Shown: positions 1 through 8,946 of the stretch, in pieces
Layout of the letters: the number at the start of each line of letters is the position of its first letter
Position numbering within the stretch: position 1 is the first letter of the stretch
From: Bacteroidales bacterium
GTDB taxonomy: Bacteria; Bacteroidota; Bacteroidia; Bacteroidales; UBA932
Assembly: GCA_016285215.1 (NCBI GenBank)
Contig: JAEEQI010000072.1
Span: 1-11,576 of the forward strand
Direction of reading: 5' to 3'
Length of the DNA: 11,576 nucleotides
Notes under the pieces: generated by a model
Told to the model about the DNA's origin: nothing
The model's database searches: none
The model's input: only the letters and a program-made list of their open reading frames with translations
Translations under genes and position numbers: made by a program

Positions 1-146
1 TTTACGGGAGTAAAATCCCAAATCATACCGCTTTTGGGACTGTAACTGGGCTTGGCCAGAAACTGCTCAAAGGGGTCGTCGGAGTAGAATTTGGTGCAGG
101 ACACAAGGGCCGTGAGGAGAAGGGCCGAAAGAAGGATTTTTTTCAT
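1..146 (-). CDS. Lipoprotein N-terminus, partial (runs off left edge)
   Basis: This is the first 48 codons of a minus-strand gene that leaves the window at base 1, with no stop in between. The start is the ATG at 146-144. The protein opens with two lysines (K2, K3), then a hydrophobic stretch of about 12 residues, then a lipobox LVSC ending at Cys17. That is a clear type II (lipoprotein) signal peptide. After the cysteine come T-K-F-Y-S-D-D; the acidic pair may help surface export, but that is weak. The 31 mature residues visible match no family I know, so no function is given. It is divergent from the ATPase operon, with 168 bases between the starts, and has its own likely -7 box at 188-195. 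Confidence 0.75.
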   Translation of the reverse strand, partial: MKKILLSALLLTALVSCTKFYSDDPFEQFLAKPSYSPKSGMIWDFTPV

Positions 147-187
147 AGCAATCTTGGTTTCTTTTATGTGGGTTCGTTTTACAGTAG

Positions 188-195
188 CAAAGTTA
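188..195 (-). promoter_or_regulatory. Candidate Bacteroidota -7 box for the lipoprotein gene
   Basis: Read on the minus strand this is TAACTTTG, a full match to TAnnTTTG, about 41 bases upstream of the lipoprotein ATG. It sits in an AT-rich stretch. I see no good TTTG at the -33 position (about 19-20 bases further upstream), so the call rests on the -7 box and its placement. Confidence 0.45.
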
Positions 196-272
196 AAAAA
201 ATATTTTGTCCAAGCAGTCGAAATTGTCGCAATTTTGGGCACGCGGGACTTTTAGTTGTGCTCTTTTTTTGA

Positions 273-280
273 TATATTTG
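273..280 (+). promoter_or_regulatory. Candidate Bacteroidota -7 box for the V-ATPase operon
   Basis: TATATTTG is a full match to TAnnTTTG. A weak -33 candidate, TTTT at 250-253, lies 19 bases upstream. Transcription would begin near 284-288, leaving an A-rich leader of roughly 30 bases before the subunit E start codon at 315. No other convincing promoter was seen within the operon, so this may drive all seven genes. Confidence 0.5.
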
Positions 281-314
281 CAAAGATACGGATAACACTG
301 AAAAAGAAAATCAT

Positions 315-914
315 ATGGACAAACTCCAGGAACTGACCCAGAAACTCTACGAGGAGGGTCTTTCAAAAGGAAAACAAGAAGGCGAAGCCCTGCTGGCCAA
401 GGCCCAGAAAGAGGCCGATATCATAGTGGAAAAAGCCCAGAAAGAGGCAGCAGCCATAGTGGAAAAGGCCCAGAAAGAAGCAGCCGATTTCAAGACCAAG
501 GTGGAAGGAGACGTGAAGATGGCTTCGGCCCAGGCCCTACAGGCTACCAAGGCCCATATCGAAGGCCTTATTGTGGCCAAGGCCGTGGAGCCCGCCAAGG
601 CAGATCTGGCCAACCCCGCCTTCCTCAAGGAGATTATCACCGCCGTGGCCAAGAACTTCAGCACCCAGGAGTCCACGGACCTGGCCCTGGTCCTGCCGGA
701 GAAGCTGCAGAAAGAGCTGGAGCCCTTCGTCAACGGAGAACTGGCCAAGACGCTGGGTAAAGGCGTAGAGGCTTCCTTCTCCAAGAAGGTCGCCGGCGGC
801 TTCAAGATTGGCCCCAAGGACGGAAGCTATTTCATCAGCCTCACGGACGAAGCCTTCCAGGAGCTCATTGGAGAATACCTTAGGCCTGCTACCAAAAAGA
901 TTCTCTTTGGCTAA
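315..914 (+). CDS. atpE: V/A-type ATPase subunit E (peripheral stalk)
   Basis: 199 residues, a normal length for subunit E, which forms the peripheral stalk holding the A3B3 head against the membrane stator. The N-terminal half (about residues 1-90) is a charged, alanine-rich helix with no proline until about residue 93. It contains three 11-residue repeats beginning KAQKEA at residues 29, 40 and 51. The C-terminal half (about 95-199) is the compact head-binding domain, ending in a LRPATKKILFG tail. The 11-residue period fits the right-handed coiled coil known for E/G stalks. The ATG at 315 is the only sensible start and has an A-rich leader without a Shine-Dalgarno motif. It is the first gene of the operon. 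The usual partner (subunit G/H) is not encoded nearby, so how the stalk pairs is open. The family call relies on operon position as well as sequence. Confidence 0.88.
   Translation: MDKLQELTQKLYEEGLSKGKQEGEALLAKAQKEADIIVEKAQKEAAAIVEKAQKEAADFKTKVEGDVKMASAQALQATKAHIEGLIVAKAVEPAKADLANPAFLKEIITAVAKNFSTQESTDLALVLPEKLQKELEPFVNGELAKTLGKGVEASFSKKVAGGFKIGPKDGSYFISLTDEAFQELIGEYLRPATKKILFG
399..497 (+). repeat. Three tandem 33-nt repeats inside the subunit E gene
   Basis: Units lie at 399-431, 432-464 and 465-497, in frame, each coding an 11-residue block that starts KAQKEA. Units 1 and 2 agree at 27 of 33 bases by my count; unit 3 agrees with unit 2 over its first 20 bases (18 of 20) and then diverges. 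The repeats lie in the coiled-coil part of the stalk, so gain or loss of a unit would change stalk length without a frameshift. Confidence 0.85.
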
Positions 915-920
915 GCCCAT

Positions 921-1568
921 ATGAGTAACTTCGAGTACATCATTTCCAGTCTTCCCTTCCTCACCCTGGACTACAAGTACAGCGAGGGAGAAGGATTCTA
1001 CGTCGTGCTGGAGCAGATTAAGGAAAACCTGGGAGAAAAGGATGCCGCCCTTCTGGACTTCCTGCTGGATGGCTACGATGCCAAAAAGCTGGATGCAGAC
1101 TTCTACGCCCATGCCCTCAAGAGCTCCAACCGCTTTATCCGGGAGTACTTCCGCTTTGACCTCAACCTCCGCAACGCCAAGGTGCGCTACCTCAACCGCG
1201 TACTCGGAAGGGCCGAAGAACAGGACGTCCTCACCGGCAAGGGAGACGAATTCGAAGAAGGCCTGGACATTGACGGATACCGCTTCACCGGAGGAGAGTT
1301 CGAGGAAGAACTCAAAGTGCAGAACGCCCTGGAAAGCGCCAGCCTCCTGGACCGAGAAAGGTACCTGGATGAGATTTGCTGGGAAAAGATCAACAACCTG
1401 GAAACCTTCCACTACTTTGACATCACGGCCGTCCTGGCCTATGTAGCCAAGCTGCATATTGTAGACCGCTGGCTCGCCCTGGACGAAGAAAAAGGCCGTG
1501 AGCTCTTCCGCAAACTGGTGCAGGAGGTAAGAGGTACATTTAAAGGAGTAAATTATACAGAAAGCTAA
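921..1568 (+). CDS. DUF2764 family protein, V-type ATPase operon-associated
   Basis: 215 residues, soluble, with no signal peptide or membrane segment. The start MSNFEYIISSLPFL is typical of DUF2764, a family found between subunits E and A in the short V-ATPase operons of Chlamydia, spirochaetes and Bacteroidota. No reaction is known. The protein is mostly helical in composition, with an acidic insert at about residues 98-131. The C-terminal part (about 160-203) reads F..F, then LAYVAKLHIVDRWLAL, then a charged helix. This resembles by eye the end of V/A-ATPase subunit C/d, where a Y..K motif precedes a helix. I infer it may replace that missing subunit as the adaptor between rotor ring and central shaft. 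It starts 6 bases after subunit E. Its last codons are unusually AT-rich and also serve as the upstream region of the atpA start. Confidence 0.85.
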   Translation: MSNFEYIISSLPFLTLDYKYSEGEGFYVVLEQIKENLGEKDAALLDFLLDGYDAKKLDADFYAHALKSSNRFIREYFRFDLNLRNAKVRYLNRVLGRAEEQDVLTGKGDEFEEGLDIDGYRFTGGEFEEELKVQNALESASLLDRERYLDEICWEKINNLETFHYFDITAVLAYVAKLHIVDRWLALDEEKGRELFRKLVQEVRGTFKGVNYTES

Positions 1569-1569
1569 T

Positions 1570-3312
1570 ATGAAAACTACTGGTATTGTTACTGGCATCG
1601 TTTCCAACCTGGTCACCGTGAAGGTGGACGGACCCGTGGCCGAGAATGAGATCTGCTTCATCAATCTTGGCGGTGTCAAGATGATGGCAGAGGTCATCAA
1701 GGTCAACGGAGAGAATGCCTCCGTCCAGGTGTTCGAAAGCACCCGTGGCCTCAAGGGAGGCGACCAGGTGGAATTCGAAGGCCGGATGCTGGAAGTTCAA
1801 CTGGGCCCCGGCCTGCTCTCCAGCGTATATGACGGTTTGCAGAACAACCTGGCCACTATGGAGAACGTCTTCCTCCAGAGAGGAGAATATACGGACCCTC
1901 TGGACCGCAAGAAGACCTGGGCCTTCACGCCCATCGCCAAAGTAGGAGACAAGGTAGTGGCCGCAGACTGGCTGGGAGAAGTGAAGGAAGGCTGGCTGCC
2001 CCACAAGATTATGGTGCCCTTCTCGTTTGAAGGAGAATTCACCGTCAAATCCGTCAAGGAAGCCGGAGACTACACCGTAGATACCGTCATCGCCGTCCTT
2101 ACCAACGATGTGGGAGAAGACGTCAACGTGACTATGGTCCAGAAGTGGCCCGTCAAGGTGGCCGTCAAGGGCTATAAGGAGAAACCCCGTCCCAACAGAA
2201 TTATGGAAACGGGCGTCCGCGTCATCGATACCCTCAACCCCATTGCAGAAGGCGGCACCGGCTTTATCCCCGGACCTTTCGGCTGCGGCAAAACCGTGCT
2301 GCAGCACGCCATAGCCAAGCAGGGAGACGCAGACGTAATTGTGATGGCTGCCTGCGGTGAGCGTGCCAACGAGGTGGTGGAAATCTTCACCGAGTTCCCG
2401 GAACTCATCGACCCCCACACCGGCCGTCACCTGATGGAGCGTACCACCATCATCTGTAACACCTCCAATATGCCCGTGGCTGCCCGTGAGGCCTCCGTGT
2501 ACACGGCAATGACCATTTGCGAATACTACCGCGCCATGGGCCTCAAGTGCCTCCTGCTGGCCGACTCCACATCCCGCTGGGCCCAGGCTCTGCGTGAAAT
2601 GAGTAACCGTATGGAGGAACTCCCGGGTGCAGACGCCTTCCCCGTGGACCTTTCGGCCATCATCTCCAACTTCTACGCCCGCGCAGGTATGGTGGTGCTC
2701 AATAACGGTGAAACCGGCGCTGTCACCTTCATCGGAACGGTGTCCCCTGCCGGCGGTAACCTCAAGGAGCCCGTGACGGAAAGCACCAAGAAGGCCGCCC
2801 GTTGCTTCTACGCCCTGGAGCAGAACCGCGCAGACCAGAAGCGTTATCCCGCCGTGGGTCCGCTGGATTCCTACTCCAAGTATCTGGAGTATCCGGAAAT
2901 CATCGAATACCTGGACAAGACCGTAGAAAAGGGCTGGGTAGACAAAGTGCTCCAGGCCAAGAACATCATCCGCAAGGGTAAGGAATCGGCCGAACAGATT
3001 AACATCCTGGGAGACGACGGCGTGCCTATGAGCTACCACGTGAACTTCTGGAAGAGCGAGCTGGTGGACTTTGTGATTCTCCAGCAGGACGCCTTTGACG
3101 CCATCGACGCCCTGTGCCCGCTGGAGCGCCAGCGCTTTATGCTGGATCTGATCCTGGATATCTGCGCCAAGGACTTCGAGTTCGAAGACTTCGAGAAGTG
3201 CCGCGAGTTCTTCAAGAACCTCATCAACGAGCTGCGCCAGATGAACTATTCGGCCTATGAGAGCGATCAGTTCTGGTCCTACAACGATTCCGTCAAATCT
3301 ATGATTGCCTAG
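1570..3312 (+). CDS. atpA: V/A-type ATPase catalytic subunit A
   Basis: 580 residues, the usual length for the catalytic subunit, which hydrolyses or makes ATP at the A/B interfaces. Domains in order are the N-terminal beta barrel (about 1-75), the A-specific bulge insertion (about 110-190), the nucleotide-binding core (about 200-440) and the C-terminal helical domain (about 440-580). The P-loop is GPFGCGKT at 235-242, with K241 and T242. The catalytic glutamate is E264 in GERANE. The Walker B strand is LLLADSTSRW with D332. EMSNRMEELPG follows at 343-353. All key residues are present. The start is an ATG one base after the DUF2764 stop; the only Shine-Dalgarno-like string (1542-1548) is 21 bases too far upstream to act. 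The bulge insertion separates it from the F-type beta subunit. Confidence 0.98.
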   Translation: MKTTGIVTGIVSNLVTVKVDGPVAENEICFINLGGVKMMAEVIKVNGENASVQVFESTRGLKGGDQVEFEGRMLEVQLGPGLLSSVYDGLQNNLATMENVFLQRGEYTDPLDRKKTWAFTPIAKVGDKVVAADWLGEVKEGWLPHKIMVPFSFEGEFTVKSVKEAGDYTVDTVIAVLTNDVGEDVNVTMVQKWPVKVAVKGYKEKPRPNRIMETGVRVIDTLNPIAEGGTGFIPGPFGCGKTVLQHAIAKQGDADVIVMAACGERANEVVEIFTEFPELIDPHTGRHLMERTTIICNTSNMPVAAREASVYTAMTICEYYRAMGLKCLLLADSTSRWAQALREMSNRMEELPGADAFPVDLSAIISNFYARAGMVVLNNGETGAVTFIGTVSPAGGNLKEPVTESTKKAARCFYALEQNRADQKRYPAVGPLDSYSKYLEYPEIIEYLDKTVEKGWVDKVLQAKNIIRKGKESAEQINILGDDGVPMSYHVNFWKSELVDFVILQQDAFDAIDALCPLERQRFMLDLILDICAKDFEFEDFEKCREFFKNLINELRQMNYSAYESDQFWSYNDSVKSMIA

Positions 3313-3316
3313 CCTT

Positions 3317-4633
3317 ATGAACAAAGCATATCAAAAAGTCTATACCAAACTGGAAGGTATCACCAAGGCCACGGTATCGCTGCGCGCCAGCGGCGTAAGC
3401 AACGACGAACTGGCCGTTGTGGGCGGCAAGCTGGCCCAGGTGGTGCGTACCAAGGGAGACCTCATCACCCTCCAGATTTTCTCCGGAACGGAAGGTATCC
3501 CCACCAATGCAGAAGTCACATTCCTGGGCGAACCTCCCACTCTAAAAGTGTCCGACCAACTGGCCGGCCGCTTCTTCGACGCCTACGGTCATCCCATTGA
3601 CGGCGGTCCGGAGATTGAAGGCGAGGAGCGTCAGATTGGCGGCCCGTCCGTGAACCCGTACAAGCGCCGCCAGCCTTCGCAGCTCATCCCCACCGGTATT
3701 GCCGGTATTGACCTCAACAATACCCTGGTATCCGGCCAGAAGATTCCTTTCTTCGCCAACCCGGACCAGCCTTACAACCAGGTAATGGCCGACGTAGCCC
3801 TGCGTGCAGACGTAGACAAGATTATTCTGGGCGGTATGGGTCTGTCCAACGACGATTACCTCTTCTTCCGCCAAAGCTTTGAGGCCGCCGGTGCCCTGGA
3901 CAAGATTATCTGCTTCATCAACACCACGGAGAATCCCCCGGTGGAGCGCCTCCTGGTGCCCGATATGGCCCTCACGGCAGCCGAATACTTTGCCGTGGAC
4001 AAGAACGAGAAAGTGCTGGTGCTGCTAACGGATATGACCCTGTACGCAGACGCCCTTTCCATCGTATCCAACCGTATGGACCAGATTCCTTCCAAGGACT
4101 CTATGCCGGGCTCCCTGTACAGCGACCTCGCAAAGATTTACGAGAAAGCCGTGCAGCTGCCCACGGAGGGCTCCATCACCATCATTGCCGTTACCACCCT
4201 TAACGATGGAGACATCACCCACGCCATCCCGGATAACACGGGTTACATCACCGAGGGTCAGCTCTTCTTAAGGGCCGATTCCGACACCGGAAAGGTCATC
4301 ATTGACCCGTTCCGCTCGCTGTCCCGTCTGAAACAGCTGGTGCAGGGCAAGAAGACCCGCGAGGACCACTCCCAGGTGATGAACGCATCCGTGCGTCTGT
4401 ACGCCGATGCCCAGAACGCCAAGACCAAGCTGGAGAACGGCTTTGACCTCTCCGACTACGACCACCGCTGCCTGGACTACGCCAAAGACTACGCCCGCGA
4501 GCTCCTGGCCATTGACGTCAACATCTCCATCACCGAGATGCTGGACACCGCCTGGAAGCTCTTTGCCAAATACTTCTCACCGGCCGAAACCGGTATCAAA
4601 CAAGCCTTGATTGACAAATACTGGGTTAAGTAA
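3317..4633 (+). CDS. atpB: V/A-type ATPase regulatory subunit B
   Basis: 438 residues, non-catalytic partner of subunit A in the A3B3 head. The P-loop position is degenerate (FFANPDQPYNQV, about 145-156) and lacks the GxxxxGKT lysine, as expected for B. SLSRLKQ at 334-340 carries R337, matching the arginine that reaches into the A active site in Enterococcus NtpB. Other family blocks are LLTDMTLYADALSIVSNRMD (237-256) and GYITEGQLFLRAD (309-321). I chose the ATG at 3317, four bases after the atpA stop. A longer reading would start at a TTG at 3305, inside the atpA end, and add four residues with no family match. The stop overlaps the atpD start by one base (TAATG), suggesting coupled translation. 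Confidence 0.97.
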   Translation: MNKAYQKVYTKLEGITKATVSLRASGVSNDELAVVGGKLAQVVRTKGDLITLQIFSGTEGIPTNAEVTFLGEPPTLKVSDQLAGRFFDAYGHPIDGGPEIEGEERQIGGPSVNPYKRRQPSQLIPTGIAGIDLNNTLVSGQKIPFFANPDQPYNQVMADVALRADVDKIILGGMGLSNDDYLFFRQSFEAAGALDKIICFINTTENPPVERLLVPDMALTAAEYFAVDKNEKVLVLLTDMTLYADALSIVSNRMDQIPSKDSMPGSLYSDLAKIYEKAVQLPTEGSITIIAVTTLNDGDITHAIPDNTGYITEGQLFLRADSDTGKVIIDPFRSLSRLKQLVQGKKTREDHSQVMNASVRLYADAQNAKTKLENGFDLSDYDHRCLDYAKDYARELLAIDVNISITEMLDTAWKLFAKYFSPAETGIKQALIDKYWVK

Positions 4634-5237
4634 TGGCCATTAAATTCCAATACAACAAAACGTCGCTGACGGAACTGGGCAAGCAGCTCAAGATTCGCCA
4701 GGGAGCCCTCCCTACCCTGCAAAACAAGGAGAGCGCCCTGCGCCTGGAGGTGCGCAAAGCCAAGGCCGACAGCGAACGTTTGATAGATGAGTTGGAAGAT
4801 GCCCTCAAGCGTTACGATTACCTGGCCGCCCTGTGGAACGAGTTCGAACCCGGACTCATCTCCATCACGGACGTAGACCTGTACACCAAGAAAGTAGCCG
4901 GCGTAAAGACCCCCGCCCTGGGAGAGATTCACTACGAGCTAAAGCACTTCAATGCCTTTGTCAAGCCCGCCTGGTATGCAGACGGCGTGGCCATCCTCAA
5001 GGAGCTCAGCCGCCTGGGCATTGAATCGGAAGTGTATATGGAAAAGGCCCGCATCCTGGACTACAACCGCCGCAAAACTACCCAGAAGGTAAACCTGTAC
5101 GAGAAAGTGCAGATACCCGGTTACCAGGAAGCCATCCGCAAGATCAAACGCTATATGGAAGACGAGGAGAACCTCTCCAAGGCTTCTTCCAAGATTGTGA
5201 AAAAACGCCACGCCGAGGAAGAGGAGGCCTCTGAGCT

Positions 5238-5241
<4 letters not shown>
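4633..5241 (+). CDS. atpD: V/A-type ATPase subunit D (central shaft)
   Basis: 202 residues, the usual length for subunit D, which forms the rotating shaft inside A3B3. It has the expected plan of two long helices at the ends (about 8-70 and 140-195) that pair as an antiparallel coiled coil, with a shorter middle segment. The conserved C-terminal block NRRKTTQKVNLYEKVQIP lies at 145-162, followed by a charged helix and an acidic tail EEEEASEL. The start overlaps the atpB stop (TAATG) and the stop overlaps the atpI start (ATGA), so all three are probably translated in a coupled way. Subunit F, which binds D in most V/A ATPases, is not encoded in this operon. Confidence 0.94.
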
Positions 5242-7468
<2,227 letters not shown>

Positions 7469-7471
<3 letters not shown>

Positions 7472-7587
7472 CCCCCGTGGAGGTAAGCGATTCATTGCAA
7501 GCACTTAATGCAATTATCCCCTGGCTTACTGAGCTAGGGGATAATTAGTTATTTACCAATCAATCAAAAAGTTATACCCACGGGCTA
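7469..7587. repeat. Imperfect inverted repeat spanning the convergent gap, stop to stop
   Basis: Three nested pairs of arms can be lined up. The outer arms, 7469-7480 and 7577-7587, pair at 10 positions with a 2-base bulge, and each includes the stop codon of its gene (atpK on plus, transporter on minus). The middle arms, 7489-7497 and 7557-7565, pair at 8 of 9. The inner stem is 7512-7526 with 7532-7546. The sequence between arms does not pair well. It could be a large terminator for both directions or the remnant of a small inverted element. Confidence 0.4.
7512..7546. terminator. Hairpin terminator between convergent genes
   Basis: A 15-bp stem (7512-7526 with 7532-7546, one G-T pair) closes on a 5-base loop, TACTG. 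The outer 11 pairs are perfect (AATTATCCCCT with its complement). It starts 40 bases after the atpK stop and 38 bases from the stop of the opposing transporter gene, so it could end transcripts from both sides. The following sequence is AT-rich (AGTTATTTA) but has no uninterrupted T tract in either direction, so efficiency is uncertain. Confidence 0.75.
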
Positions 7588-8895
7588 CCAGACAAGGAGA
7601 GTGGCCAGGAGAAGGACCAGGCCAATAGCCAGCAGCACCAGGGTCCCTCGCCAGATGAACTTGAGCCACTTGGCGTAAGGGATGCGGGCCATAGCCAGGG
7701 AGGCCATAAGAACGCCAGAAGTGGGCGTGAGCATATTGGTGAAGCCGTCTCCAAACTGGAAAGCCAGCACCATAGCCTGGCGGGAGACGCCCACCATATC
7801 GGCAAAGGGTGCCATAATGGGAATGGTGATGGCGGCTTTGGCCGAAGCAGAAGGGATGAGGAAGTTGATGACGGCCTGGATTCCGTACATAGCACTGAGG
7901 GAAGCCATCGGCCCGGTTCCGTCCAGGCCTTCCTGCATAGAGTGGAGGATGCTGTCCACCACCTTGCCGTCCTGTAAGATAACAATGATGCCGGAAGCAA
8001 AGCCCACTACCAGGGCGGCGGAGAGGATGTCCTTGGCACCGGCCAGCAGCTCTTCGGCTATTCGGTTGGCCCCAAAGCCGGCAATGAGGCCGCATACGAT
8101 GCCCATCAGAAGGAACAGACCCGTAATCTCCGGCATATACCACTCCCAGCGGGTTACACCCACCACCAGCAGGATCACCGTCACACCCAGCACGGAAAGA
8201 ATGGCAATCTGACGGCCGGTAAGCGGCACAGAAGCGGCCACCTCCGCACCCACGGCGGGAGCCTTCTTGGTCCTGGCTGCATAGAACAGCACAAAGACCA
8301 CTAATAATACAGTAAGGATGGCCCAGCAGATGAGCCGGTACGTCATACCGGAAAAGAGCGGCAGGTCTGCCATACCCTGCGCAATGCCCACCGTAAACGG
8401 ATTGAGGAAGGCACTGGAGAAACCCACGTTGGCCGCCACGTACACAATGAGCATACCCATAATGGCATCGTAACCCATAGAGATCATAAGCGGCACCACC
8501 ATACCCACAAAGGGGATGGTTTCCTCACTCATACCAAACACGGCGCCGCCCAGAGAGAAGAGCAGCGTGATGGCCACCAGCACCCATTTCTCCCTCTTCC
8601 CTACCCTGGCAATGAAGCGGCCAATTCCGGCATTCACAGCCCCCGTGGCGTTGAGCAGCCAGAAGGCTCCGCCCACTACCAGAATAAACACAATGATGCC
8701 CGCCTGCTTCACAAACCCGTGATAGATGGCACTGAACACCTGCCACGTCTGCGGTACGGAATCCACGGACTCGTAGACCAGGGAGCCGTCGGCCGCCGGG
8801 ACATACTGTCCTCCGGGGACAAACCAGGTAACCACCGCACACAGAACCAGCAGGGCGGCTATGATGACATAGGTATTGGGAACGCGAAGTTTCAT
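7585..8895 (-). CDS. YfcC family membrane transporter (DcuC/C4-dicarboxylate carrier superfamily)
   Basis: 436 residues, highly hydrophobic, about 11-12 membrane segments. The first helix (about 8-26) is followed by VPGGQY (26-31), typical of this family. Two related signature regions follow: GMSEETIPF (121-129) with NPFTVGIAQGMADLPLFSG (165-183), and LIPSASAKAAITIPIMAPF (346-364) with AFQFGDGFTNMLTPTSG (378-394). The near-repeat suggests two inverted halves with hairpins, as in the ion transporter superfamily. Substrate is unknown; relatives are annotated for dicarboxylates, basic amino acids or peptides, and the name alone should not fix it. The open frame continues 632 codons upstream, but that part is the antisense of the next gene. 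The start MKLRVPNTYV at 8895 places the first helix correctly. It is slightly short for the family (often 450-510). Confidence 0.88.
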   Translation of the reverse strand: MKLRVPNTYVIIAALLVLCAVVTWFVPGGQYVPAADGSLVYESVDSVPQTWQVFSAIYHGFVKQAGIIVFILVVGGAFWLLNATGAVNAGIGRFIARVGKREKWVLVAITLLFSLGGAVFGMSEETIPFVGMVVPLMISMGYDAIMGMLIVYVAANVGFSSAFLNPFTVGIAQGMADLPLFSGMTYRLICWAILTVLLVVFVLFYAARTKKAPAVGAEVAASVPLTGRQIAILSVLGVTVILLVVGVTRWEWYMPEITGLFLLMGIVCGLIAGFGANRIAEELLAGAKDILSAALVVGFASGIIVILQDGKVVDSILHSMQEGLDGTGPMASLSAMYGIQAVINFLIPSASAKAAITIPIMAPFADMVGVSRQAMVLAFQFGDGFTNMLTPTSGVLMASLAMARIPYAKWLKFIWRGTLVLLAIGLVLLLATLLVW

Positions 8896-8899
8896 AATA

Positions 8900-8907
8900 C
8901 AAAAGTA
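8900..8907 (-). promoter_or_regulatory. Candidate -7 box for the YfcC-family transporter
   Basis: On the minus strand this reads TACTTTTG, matching TAnnTTTG. It ends only four bases before the ATG, so the transcript would start at or next to the start codon and be leaderless or nearly so. No TTTG is seen at -33. The match could be chance in AT-rich DNA. Confidence 0.35.
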
Positions 8908-8919
8908 AATATTTCTTTG

Positions 8920-8927
8920 TAAATTTG
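8920..8927 (+). promoter_or_regulatory. Candidate -7 box for the phosphatase-GDPD gene
   Basis: TAAATTTG matches TAnnTTTG and lies 19 bases upstream of the ATG at 8947, giving a leader of roughly 12-15 bases. No good -33 box is present. It faces away from the transporter's -7 box 12 bases to the left, so the two promoters must share DNA within a 51-base gap. Confidence 0.45.
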
Positions 8928-8946
8928 GGGAAACTAAGAACCTGAT

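Noticed and set aside
1542..1548. AAAGGAG as a Shine-Dalgarno site for atpA
   Set aside because: It ends 21 bases before the ATG, too far to act, and lies in the DUF2764 coding end.
7494..7514. Small inverted repeat ATTGCA/TGCAAT next to the terminator
   Set aside because: Only six pairs and it competes with the much stronger 15-bp stem for bases 7512-7514.
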